A stretch of DNA of 13,201 nt from an uncultured Clostridia bacterium. Lineage in GTDB: Bacteria; Bacillota; Clostridia; Christensenellales; Borkfalkiaceae. The DNA is taken from contig CAMWKX010000018.1 in the NCBI GenBank assembly GCA_947174955.1, positions 1 through 13,201 of the forward strand, given 5' to 3'. Under the pieces are notes generated by a model. That model was not told the origin of the DNA and ran no database searches. It saw only the letters and a program-made list of their open reading frames with translations. The position numbers were made by a program, and so were the translations under genes. Each line of letters starts with the position of its first letter. Position 1 is the first letter of the stretch. Below, piece after piece: positions 6,169-13,201 of the stretch.

Positions 6169-7530
6169 TTAAATGTAATAGCCGCAGAAGTACAGCCACT
6201 GGTCGTCGTCGGAGGAGTTGTAACCCGCGTGTTCCGCAGAGCCGAGCCCGTCGAAGAACAGATGCCTATCGGCACTGTAAGCTTTTAAGAAGGCGCGCAA
6301 TTCTTCGTTTACCGCGCACATCTTTCCGTTGACTACGGTGTCGGCATAGCCTTTCATATCCTTGTACTTGCGTAACTTTTCGGGTACGTTCGACGCCGCG
6401 CCGTATTTTTTGACCAGCCCGTCCCAGCCCATTATGAACAGGGTGTAATCGTAAAGTCCCACTTTAAGGTTGTCGGACACGACGATCGTTCCGCCGGGAC
6501 CCTGCTGCTCCTGAACGTTGACGAACGTGGACAGGTCGGCGTAGACTATGGAGTTCGTCAGAATTTCGCCGTTCTTGTAGTGGAAATAGCCGTCGTCGCC
6601 CAATGCGAACTTGGAGCCGTCGAGCAGGTGGTTGACGTTTCCGCTCTCCCTGCCGCACTTGATCCAGCTGCCCGAAGCGGCGGGCGACATATTCAGGTTG
6701 CCGTCTTTATCGTAAAGCTGTTCGGGTATCACCATCTCGTACACGGGGTCGCGCGAATAGGACGACGCGTAGCTTATGGTAAAGTAAACCGTTACGGGAT
6801 AGTCCACGCGGCTGTCGCACCTCACAGTGAAGTTGATGCAGTCGCCGTCGATATCGCCCGTGTATTTGAAGTTTCTCGTATACGCCGCGGAGACTCCGCC
6901 GTCCTTGCACACTTCGAAGGGCGTCGCGGGCGCCCAACCCGCCGTGTTCTGTCCGTAGTATTCGAGTCTGGGGTTGACCTCGTTTGTAAACGTGTCCATT
7001 ATCGATTCGAATATATACGAGCCGTTGCTCTTGGGAAGGAACGTGCAGTAAACGCTCTGCCCCGCCTCGGTGAAATCTACGGCGTAAGTGCCCGTTTCCG
7101 AGAATTTGCATGCGCCGTTTCCCCAGCCCGTGCCCGCGCCGAAATAGTGCATAAGAGGCAACAGTTCTATGGTAATGTCTTTCTTTCTGTTCGTGGCGTA
7201 GTTGACGTTGGGATTATACGTATATCCTTTCGGAAGCTCCGACAGCGTGACCTGATAGTCGCCGTCAAGTCCGTATGCGGAGGCAACTCCGTTCTCGAAA
7301 TCCGCGGTGACAAGGCTCGTGCCGTTGTACCATTGCGCGCTCAGCGTATCTTTGGGAATGTAATCCTCGCCGTCGGCGACAAGCTTTACCGTGAAAGGCG
7401 TGCCGTTACCTTCGGGCTTGCCCTGCGTCGGAGAGCCGCTGCCCGAGCCTTCCGGAACGAAGGACGACACGCAGCCCGTAAAGCACAGACAGCAGACGAG
7501 GGAAAAAATCAGCGTTAAGAATTTTTTCAT
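6169..7530 (-). CDS. Lipoprotein at the end of the VWA operon (453 aa, unknown function)
   Basis: This is an exported lipoprotein of unknown family. The ATG at 7528-7530 is preceded by AAGGAGG at ideal spacing and forms an ATGA overlap with the stop of the VWA gene upstream, so the two are translationally coupled. An in-frame ATG 60 nt earlier would bury the signal peptide. Residues 1-20 are a type II signal peptide with lipobox FTG-C20, followed by a Gly/Ser/Pro-rich linker (23-44). Residues about 45-125 resemble a Cna-B/prealbumin-like beta sandwich (VKLVADGEDYIPK... then GLDGDYQVTLSELPKGYTYNP). A second beta-rich domain follows (about 135-265), containing several Cys (C141, C162, C208, C231, C238). 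The C-terminal 170 residues are unassigned and end in WLYFCGYYI. No catalytic motif is visible. Its place at the end of a MoxR/VWA operon suggests it is an extracellular partner or client of the VWA proteins; that is inference. Confidence 0.85.
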   Translation of the reverse strand: MKKFLTLIFSLVCCLCFTGCVSSFVPEGSGSGSPTQGKPEGNGTPFTVKLVADGEDYIPKDTLSAQWYNGTSLVTADFENGVASAYGLDGDYQVTLSELPKGYTYNPNVNYATNRKKDITIELLPLMHYFGAGTGWGNGACKFSETGTYAVDFTEAGQSVYCTFLPKSNGSYIFESIMDTFTNEVNPRLEYYGQNTAGWAPATPFEVCKDGGVSAAYTRNFKYTGDIDGDCINFTVRCDSRVDYPVTVYFTISYASSYSRDPVYEMVIPEQLYDKDGNLNMSPAASGSWIKCGRESGNVNHLLDGSKFALGDDGYFHYKNGEILTNSIVYADLSTFVNVQEQQGPGGTIVVSDNLKVGLYDYTLFIMGWDGLVKKYGAASNVPEKLRKYKDMKGYADTVVNGKMCAVNEELRAFLKAYSADRHLFFDGLGSAEHAGYNSSDDDQWLYFCGYYI

Positions 7531-10262
7531 TTTTTGCCCTCCTTCTTTTTGCGGCTCGCCTTTTCGAACAGGCTTACGATGTCCTTCCATTTCAGCTTAC
7601 GTATGGCAATATCCGCCACGTACAGAACTACGGTGACCGCAAGCAGCGGCATCGTAAGTTTTATCGTAAACGTTGCCACGTCCGTCGGGTCGCTGACGAT
7701 TTCGAGTTTTCCGTCCTCGCTGACCGTGCCGTTATAGCCCAGCATTTTGTAAAGTACCGAAGCTTCGAACGCGTCGAAAAGGTTGTACTCCGGTTCGTAT
7801 GAGATATTGAAAATCGTGTCGGCGGAATAGTCCTTGCCGCCGTAACTGTAAACGACGTTAACCGAGTACTTGCCCACCTGCGAAGCTTTCAGCGGGTACG
7901 AATAGCCCGTCGAATTGAATATCAGCTGCTGTTCGGTTATTTTGCCGTCCGGCATCGTCACGGTTATTTTAGCCGTCGCCCTCGGGTGCAGTTCCGCAGG
8001 CGTAACCGATATGTTTACCGTCTTTGCGTCGATATCCGTCTGCAATATAAACGGATAATCTATCTTCTCCGCGGGCATAAGCGTGCTGGACATATTGCCG
8101 AAAAAGACGTCGTTTATCTGTTTGACGGGCATCGGGTTGACGGAGTTCGCTTTTATCTGGTTGAGCTTGCCCGAAAAGCTTGACGCCATACCGTTGCCCT
8201 TGCTCCAATAGGCGTACAGAGGCACCCTTTTGCTGAATCTGCCCGCCTGATACGTGACGGACAAAACCTCCGTTGCGGACGATTTGGTCTTGCCTAAGGC
8301 GTAATCGGATACGTATGTTAGCGTCGTATCTACGCCCGAAAGCACCTTTTCGCGCGGGCGTTCGGCGTTGATCCAGCTGTCGGTTATTGCGGGTTTTTCG
8401 GTTTCCTGCATATCCCCGAAGATGACCGAGCCGATCTGGGCTTCGTTCGCCGCCAGATAGTGCGTGCCGCCGCCGTAGGACGCCAACTGTTTGAGCCAGT
8501 CGGTTTCGGGCAGACCGCCCGTTTCTATTGCCGCCGAGCTGCCGCCTACCTGTAAAACGGAAGTGCGGACGCCTTTTTTGTTAGCCATTTCTTTGACTAC
8601 CGCTTCGGCAACCTGCTTATCCGTCAGTCCCTCGTACTCTTCGCCGCCGTAGTTGACGATTCCCTTAAAGGGCAGACCGTCGGTTATGAGCATAACCTGT
8701 TTCTGGTCGAATCCGCTTTCGGGAATGCTTTCCATTACCGCCTTCAATCCGAGTCCTACGTAAGTGCCCTGCTCGGTTTGCAGATTTTTGATTATGTCGT
8801 TGAGCTTTTCGCGGTTGGGTCCCACCCTTCCGTAAAACAGCGACCGCGCGTTGCCCGAAAAGGTCATAAGGCGGATATAATCGTCGTCGTTGAGAGTGTT
8901 GCAAAGCTGCATCGCCGCAAGCTTGGCAATCTGGAAGCGGCTGAAACCCGAACGCATACTGTGCGAAACGTCTATTACGAGATTGTACAGCTTGGACGAC
9001 ACCGTCGCGCCGTATTTGACGGGCAATATGTCGTCGAGAGCGTCAAGCTCGCCGCTTGCGCAGGTCTGTATGCCCAGGTCGCCGAACGTAAGCAGACTCT
9101 TGCCGAACATCGTCACCGCCTGGTCCAGACTCTGCACGAACAGTTCGTAATTGTACAGCGTGTTTACTTCCACGTCGGAAAGAATTATCTGGTCGTACTT
9201 TGCCAGATCCTCGACGTTTGCGGGAATATTCGGGTCGTTGACGTAGCTGTCGACGGTCGAGTTTTCCCCGTACAGATTTTTCACGTACTTTTCGTCGTCG
9301 GGGTTGGAGGTTATCAGAAGCACGTTGAAGCTTTCGGATACCGTCTGTGTGAACGAGTACGAATTGTTGTAGTAGCAGCCGTCGTCCGGTTCGTCGTCCT
9401 CCCCGTTTTCGCCGGGTATCGTGTACAACATCGCCTTGTAATCGAAGGTGCCCGCCTCGAACGTGTCTAGGTTGAAGCTGACGTTGTTCGAGCCGCGCGT
9501 AAGAGCGACCGTCTTCGAACGCCCCGGCAGCACCATTCCGTTCTTGTACAGCGTGATCGAAGCCGTAGTATTGTAGCTGGACTGCACGCAGAGGTTTACC
9601 GTAGCGGGGTGGTCTTTGAACGTGCTCTTCGAATATTCCGCGCCCGAAATCTGCACCTCTTTCACGTCGGAGGTGATGTTGTCGTCGAGGAAAATCGCGT
9701 CGACCTTGATATTTTTGGCCGTCAGCGCGTCGACCGTGCGCTTTAACTTGTTCGCGTCCTCGGGGTAGGTCTCCCTGCCGTCCGTGATGAGAATTATGCG
9801 CTTTAATACGCCGTCCTTGAACAGCGTGCCCGTGTATTCCAGGGCTTCGGATATGTTCGATTCGGTGTCGTCCACTTTGTTCGTTTTGACGCTGCGCCTC
9901 GGCTTGTCGAGTCCCGTCAGCACCTCGTGGTCCTTGCCGAAGCACACTATGCCCAGCTTGGAATGAGCGGGCAGGGATAAGTTGGATATATACTCGTCGA
10001 TTTTGTCGAGATTTCTGTTCGCCGAATAGGAGACGTCCGCAACCACGTACACGTCCGTTTCAGTGACGATAGTGTTAATCTGAGTGCCCGCCGCGGCGAA
10101 CGCAATCAATACCGCCATAAGTCCGTGAAGCGCGACAGACGCTATGTTGTGACCGTTTAAATTGTCCTTTCTTATCGCGATGACGAACGGAACGGCAAAC
10201 AGCACGACGAGCGGCAGCGCGATAAATAATAACCATACGTTATCGAAGCTGATACTGCTCAT
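7527..10262 (-). CDS. Membrane protein with two VWA domains and a GATase-like middle (911 aa)
   Basis: This is a large membrane-anchored VWA protein. Two N-terminal membrane segments (about 9-30 and 40-60) resemble the BatA/BatB layout. VWA-1 (about 70-195) has MIDAS residues D76-x-S78-x-S80 and ITD161G. Residues about 200-310 are beta-rich. Residues 311-410 (NVLLITSNPDDEKYV..., LLTFGDLGI) look like the Rossmann or class I glutamine-amidotransferase-like insert common in this family, without a catalytic Cys-His pair. VWA-2 (about 425-605) has D431-x-S433-x-S435-M, T500 and ITD528G, so both MIDAS sites look able to bind a divalent cation. A YWSKGNGMASSFSG segment (685-698), typical of the GATase-type family, and a beta domain follow. 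A C-terminal membrane helix (near 880) and a Lys-rich tail come last. The start MSSISFDNVW begins with the first membrane helix and overlaps the upstream gene by 23 nt. The Shine-Dalgarno is weak (GGATGG), so coupling to upstream translation is likely. Alternative starts cannot be excluded. Confidence 0.85.
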   Translation of the reverse strand: MSSISFDNVWLLFIALPLVVLFAVPFVIAIRKDNLNGHNIASVALHGLMAVLIAFAAAGTQINTIVTETDVYVVADVSYSANRNLDKIDEYISNLSLPAHSKLGIVCFGKDHEVLTGLDKPRRSVKTNKVDDTESNISEALEYTGTLFKDGVLKRIILITDGRETYPEDANKLKRTVDALTAKNIKVDAIFLDDNITSDVKEVQISGAEYSKSTFKDHPATVNLCVQSSYNTTASITLYKNGMVLPGRSKTVALTRGSNNVSFNLDTFEAGTFDYKAMLYTIPGENGEDDEPDDGCYYNNSYSFTQTVSESFNVLLITSNPDDEKYVKNLYGENSTVDSYVNDPNIPANVEDLAKYDQIILSDVEVNTLYNYELFVQSLDQAVTMFGKSLLTFGDLGIQTCASGELDALDDILPVKYGATVSSKLYNLVIDVSHSMRSGFSRFQIAKLAAMQLCNTLNDDDYIRLMTFSGNARSLFYGRVGPNREKLNDIIKNLQTEQGTYVGLGLKAVMESIPESGFDQKQVMLITDGLPFKGIVNYGGEEYEGLTDKQVAEAVVKEMANKKGVRTSVLQVGGSSAAIETGGLPETDWLKQLASYGGGTHYLAANEAQIGSVIFGDMQETEKPAITDSWINAERPREKVLSGVDTTLTYVSDYALGKTKSSATEVLSVTYQAGRFSKRVPLYAYWSKGNGMASSFSGKLNQIKANSVNPMPVKQINDVFFGNMSSTLMPAEKIDYPFILQTDIDAKTVNISVTPAELHPRATAKITVTMPDGKITEQQLIFNSTGYSYPLKASQVGKYSVNVVYSYGGKDYSADTIFNISYEPEYNLFDAFEASVLYKMLGYNGTVSEDGKLEIVSDPTDVATFTIKLTMPLLAVTVVLYVADIAIRKLKWKDIVSLFEKASRKKKEGKK

Positions 10263-12114
10263 AACAATACACCATCCAGTCCGCCGCGCATAATACTGCG
10301 AGGGCAATAAATAAGTACAAAATGTCGCTGTAAGTTGCGGGACGCTTTTTGTTGCCCGCCTCTCCCGCTAATGCAAAGACGTCTTCCTTTGCGTCGGGAA
10401 TACGTTCTTCCTCGGCAAGCGCGGAAAAGACGCTGTAATTCTTTTCGGTGCCGCCCGCCGTAACTTTTACGGAATAGGTTCCCACTTCGGTCAGCTCGTA
10501 TTCGCAGACCGTAGCCGAAACGTCCATATAGCTGATTTTTCCCTGCGGCGATACCACGCGGATACTTTCGCAGCCCGACACGACGTTTATCTCCAGCTTG
10601 TCGCCGCAGTTCATATAAGAATTGTCGATGACCGAGGGGAACGTGTACGCAAGGATATTGTCGGTCAGCACGATAAAGTCGGGCAGAAGCGGGAAATTGG
10701 AGTCGTGCAGATCGAAGGCAAACACGACTTCGCGGTTGCCGTACGTGTTGGCGCCCGTAAATATGAGCGGGTTGCCCTCTATGGTCAGAATAGTGTTGAA
10801 CCTTCTGTAAGTTCCGCACTTCTGATATTTAGTAACGTAGACGTCTTCTATTTTCGTAACGTCGATATTCTTTAAAAGGTTTTCGATAACCGTTGCGCTG
10901 TCGTCGGAGTATTCGGCAATCTGTGCGTCGGCAAACTCGACTTCGTCCTGAACGGTAAAGCCCGATTCGGCAACGTCCGATTTGGGATTGAAGAACCAGA
11001 CCGCGCCGTCCTGAGGCAGTACGTCGGGGGTATATCCGTCGAAAACGTACAGACTGTACCCGAGCGCAAGCCCCTCGCTTGCCGCGGCGATCTTTTTGTA
11101 TTCGCTCGTGGGCACGACGTCCAGAGGATCGGCGTTGCCTACCGACAACATCGCCACTTGGATAAAGAAGGGCGAATCGCTGACTATGAGCGCGCTGTAC
11201 CTCTCTTCGAACTGCAAGTTGAAGTATGACGTGCGGTTGTCGAGCGCGAGCGCGTCCTTTTCTTCTATTTCAACCGTGAGCGACTGGTAATCGCCCTCTT
11301 CGAGAGTGAAAGCAAAGCGGGTCTTTTCGCCCTTGAAAACGTCCACCTTTTTGCTGTCGTAAACCTCTTCGCCGCCGTTGACGTACAGGCTGAGCGTCAA
11401 AGTCGCGTCGCTTTCGTACGACGTAACCTCACCTTCCGCGGTGCGGGTGAGAGGGGAATATGTCAGCTCGGAAAGGGCGTAGTTTTCGACCTTGTCCGAA
11501 ACGTTTACAATCCTTACGTTTTCGCTCATCTCGACCGACTTGTCGGTGAAAAGATAGAAGCGCGCGGAATTGTTTTCGTTGAAAAGGTTCTGCGCAACGG
11601 ACTCCGCGTTTGCCAGTCCCGACGATATATATGCGGGCGAAACTTCGTCCACGAGTTTGAGCGCGTTCTTTTTGTCGGTCACGCCCTCGAAAATTTTATC
11701 GGCGGTATTACCCGCAAGAACGAGCGAATACGCGCTTCCTTCCCTTGAACCGTTTATTACCGAAGCTATTTCGTCCTTGGCTATATCCAGGCGCGTTTTG
11801 CCGCTCTGCACGATGTTCATACTGCCCGAGCCATCGAGGATAAAGCAGTAGTCTTCCGCGGCGTTGGGTATTGCGAACACGGGGTGCGCGACCGCAAGCG
11901 ACACGAACAGCACGGTCAAAATCTGCAATATGAGGCTGATAATGCCCACGAGTCTGTGTATGGGCAGTCGCTTTTTGAGGAACTTTTCGCTCATATTCCA
12001 GATGTACGTCGAAGCTATTACCTGCTCGGTGTACTTGTTTTTGATTATGTATATAATAATAAGTATGGGAATTCCGATAAGTCCCAAAAGTCCGAGAGGG
12101 AAAATAAAACTCAT
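10240..12114 (-). CDS. BatA-like membrane VWA protein (624 aa)
   Basis: The N-terminus is the aerotolerance-regulator (BatA) type: membrane helix 1 (about 4-24), a short basic loop with STYIWNMSEK (35-44), and helix 2 (about 55-77). A VWA domain follows (about 88-200) with a clear D94-x-S96-x-S98-M MIDAS. The usual Thr position is replaced by Ser/Gly (YISSGLANA, about 162-170), and the last motif is FTD191K rather than ITDG, so metal binding may be altered. The long middle is beta-rich with a GATase-like segment, and an FAFDLHDSNFPLLPDF motif characteristic of the family lies further on. A final beta domain and a C-terminal membrane helix (597-617) complete it. The ATG overlaps the DUF58 stop as ATGA and has a GAGGGGG Shine-Dalgarno. 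In the family, such proteins sit in the membrane with the VWA domain outside the cytoplasm and act with MoxR and DUF58 partners. The exact function is not established. Confidence 0.87.
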   Translation of the reverse strand: MSFIFPLGLLGLIGIPILIIIYIIKNKYTEQVIASTYIWNMSEKFLKKRLPIHRLVGIISLILQILTVLFVSLAVAHPVFAIPNAAEDYCFILDGSGSMNIVQSGKTRLDIAKDEIASVINGSREGSAYSLVLAGNTADKIFEGVTDKKNALKLVDEVSPAYISSGLANAESVAQNLFNENNSARFYLFTDKSVEMSENVRIVNVSDKVENYALSELTYSPLTRTAEGEVTSYESDATLTLSLYVNGGEEVYDSKKVDVFKGEKTRFAFTLEEGDYQSLTVEIEEKDALALDNRTSYFNLQFEERYSALIVSDSPFFIQVAMLSVGNADPLDVVPTSEYKKIAAASEGLALGYSLYVFDGYTPDVLPQDGAVWFFNPKSDVAESGFTVQDEVEFADAQIAEYSDDSATVIENLLKNIDVTKIEDVYVTKYQKCGTYRRFNTILTIEGNPLIFTGANTYGNREVVFAFDLHDSNFPLLPDFIVLTDNILAYTFPSVIDNSYMNCGDKLEINVVSGCESIRVVSPQGKISYMDVSATVCEYELTEVGTYSVKVTAGGTEKNYSVFSALAEEERIPDAKEDVFALAGEAGNKKRPATYSDILYLFIALAVLCAADWMVYCYEQYQLR

Positions 12115-12995
12115 TTTAAAACCCCCTCGTTTACGAATTTATCGAAGAATACGTCCGATACGTTGTCGCCCGCGGAAACGAGCATATAGTTTGCGTTGAG
12201 CGACATACACAGGTTGCGCACTCTGCCCGTAATGTGTTCGAGAGCCAGCCTGTACGCCTGAATAATTTCGCGCGTGATATTCTTGCGGTAAAAGCGGCCC
12301 ATATCCTCGCTGTCGAAAAAGTGCATTTTTCCGCGCGCTTTCGGATTGAGCTCTTCCTTTGACAAGACCTGTATGCAGAACACGTCGCGCTTTTTCCCCA
12401 CGAGATAGTGCACGGCGTCCTCGAAATTGTTGTCGGTTAAAAAGTCGGATATGATTATGGACATACCGTCGCCGTAGCCCACGGTGGAAGGCAGCAGCGC
12501 CGCCGATATGGAGCTGTCGCCCTCGAACGATATATCGTTGAGTTTGTTTATGTTGTTGAGGTAAGATTCCTTGCCCAGCATACCCCTGATAATCTCTTCC
12601 ACGCCGTTTTCGCGGATGATATATACGGACACCTTGTCGAGTTCGCATACGGAAAGATAGGCGAGCGCAGCGGCAATCTTTATTGCCTGCACGTCCTTGT
12701 TTCCCTTACCGAAGCTCATCGAGCGGCTTGCGTCGATATAGATGCGGGTGTGCATCTGCCTTTCGTCGAGATAAAGCTTCAAATACAGCTTCTCGAAGCG
12801 GGCAAATGCGTTCCAGTCGATCTTGGTTATATCGTCGCCCGGTATATATTCGCGGTAGTCGGTGAATTCGCACGAGGAGCCGAAAGTCTTGCTCTGATGG
12901 TTTCCGCCGAACATTCCCGCAACGTTGTTTTTGACGAGCATCTGCAACAGCTCTATCTGTTGCAGAAATTCCTCGTTGATTATCAGGTTGCTCAT
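12111..12995 (-). CDS. DUF58 domain-containing protein (294 aa)
   Basis: This is a cytoplasmic DUF58 protein of the usual length. The DUF58 signature is plain at residues 46-61: DYREYIPGDD followed by IDW, and then the AxFEKLYLKLYLDERQ segment. A VWA-type fold follows with MIDAS D88-x-S90-x-S92-M and ISD184F as the last acidic motif. There is no membrane segment. DUF58 proteins are encoded directly after MoxR ATPases in most bacteria and are taken to be their adaptor or substrate. The ATG lies 3 nt after the stop of the MoxR gene; the Shine-Dalgarno is weak, so translation probably depends on coupling. The stop overlaps the next start as ATGA. Confidence 0.93.
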   Translation of the reverse strand: MSNLIINEEFLQQIELLQMLVKNNVAGMFGGNHQSKTFGSSCEFTDYREYIPGDDITKIDWNAFARFEKLYLKLYLDERQMHTRIYIDASRSMSFGKGNKDVQAIKIAAALAYLSVCELDKVSVYIIRENGVEEIIRGMLGKESYLNNINKLNDISFEGDSSISAALLPSTVGYGDGMSIIISDFLTDNNFEDAVHYLVGKKRDVFCIQVLSKEELNPKARGKMHFFDSEDMGRFYRKNITREIIQAYRLALEHITGRVRNLCMSLNANYMLVSAGDNVSDVFFDKFVNEGVLK

Positions 12996-12998
12996 TCT

Positions 12999-13201
12999 TT
13001 ATCTTGAAAGTTTCTTGTTTTCCTGTATAAGTAAACCGATTACGTCGTCCACGCCTAACTTCTCGTTCACTGCGGTGTAGTTGACCTTAATTCTGTGACG
13101 GAGAACGGGACGCGCAAGCTCGTCTATATCTTCGTAGGATACGTTATAGTTGCCGTTCATAAGCGCGCGTACCTTCGCCGCCGTTATAAGCGCCTGCGCC
13201 G
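12999..13201 (-). CDS. MoxR-family AAA+ ATPase, C-terminal fragment
   Basis: The last 67 codons of a gene that enters from the right edge, ending in TAA at 12999-13001. The peptide contains ALITAAKVRALMNGNYNV, VSYEDIDELARPVLRHRI, then VNYTAVNEKLGVDDVI, and ends KKLSR. This is the AAA lid-2 region of MoxR ATPases, whose 'VLxHRI' and '-VxDVI' motifs are conserved. The Walker A, Walker B and sensor motifs lie outside the window. MoxR ATPases are chaperone-like hexamers that work with DUF58 and VWA proteins, which is the order found here. It is the first visible gene of the operon; the operon promoter is not in view. Confidence 0.9.
   Translation of the reverse strand, partial: AQALITAAKVRALMNGNYNVSYEDIDELARPVLRHRIKVNYTAVNEKLGVDDVIGLLIQENKKLSR

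Noticed and set aside
6580..7518. 312-codon plus-strand open frame
   Set aside because: It is a mirror of the coupled 453-aa lipoprotein gene; the peptide is rich in Arg, Val and Ala with no domain, as expected from antisense reading of GC-rich codons.
7531..7590. Upstream ATG extending the 453-aa lipoprotein by 20 residues
   Set aside because: The extension is highly charged and would displace the signal peptide, and the internal ATG has AAGGAGG at ideal spacing and an ATGA overlap.
8778..9470. 230-codon plus-strand open frame
   Set aside because: It is antisense to the double-VWA gene, where the minus strand has intact MIDAS motifs across the same bases.
6169..13201. MoxR/VWA cluster considered as a phage-defence or conflict system
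   Set aside because: Some conflict systems pair MoxR with VWA proteins, but they also carry an effector such as a nuclease, protease or pore domain. None is visible. BatA-type membrane proteins and a DUF58 protein fit the common Bat-like housekeeping set better.

Overview
The window looks like chromosomal DNA from an uncultured, spore-forming, Gram-positive anaerobe of the class Clostridia, probably from a gut-type habitat. The evidence is a YpeB-type spore germination protein, lipoproteins with lipobox signal peptides, A/G-rich Shine-Dalgarno sites, sigma-A-like promoters, U-tract terminators, and a giant surface lipoprotein built from Cys/His repeats and a Big_2-like domain. Placement below class is a guess. 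Nothing indicates a plasmid, phage, transposon or CRISPR locus.

Layout. Only the first gene (1-223, the 3' end of a ypeB-like gene) is on the plus strand. It converges on a 107-residue protein of unknown function (301-624, minus). A strong hairpin between them (245-286) can terminate in both directions. The small gene has its own extended -10 promoter (685-712). Next, also on the minus strand, is a single-gene unit for a lipoprotein of about 1656 residues (801-5771). It ends at a hairpin at 751-783. It is preceded by a 337-base gene-free interval (5772-6108) that holds two predicted promoters and a leader with two perfect inverted repeats.

From 13201 down to 6169 lies one tightly packed minus-strand operon. 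It runs MoxR-type AAA+ ATPase (3' end only), DUF58 protein, BatA-like membrane VWA protein, a larger membrane protein with two VWA domains around a Rossmann/glutamine-amidotransferase-like middle, and finally a 453-residue lipoprotein. The junctions are a 3-nt gap, a 4-nt ATGA overlap, a 23-nt overlap and another 4-nt ATGA overlap. The operon ends at a 14-bp hairpin (6108-6149).

How the genes may work together. MoxR/DUF58/VWA clusters (Bat-like systems) are generally thought to pair an ATPase chaperone with metal-ion-dependent VWA adhesion modules at the membrane. Here the cluster has four VWA folds in three proteins and ends in a translationally coupled lipoprotein, which is a good candidate for an outside partner or client. 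The giant repeat lipoprotein next door has its own promoters. A functional link to the operon is only suggested by adjacency and the shared lipoprotein export route. The most unusual items are the giant Cys/His-repeat lipoprotein, its structured leader, and the lipoprotein-capped VWA operon.
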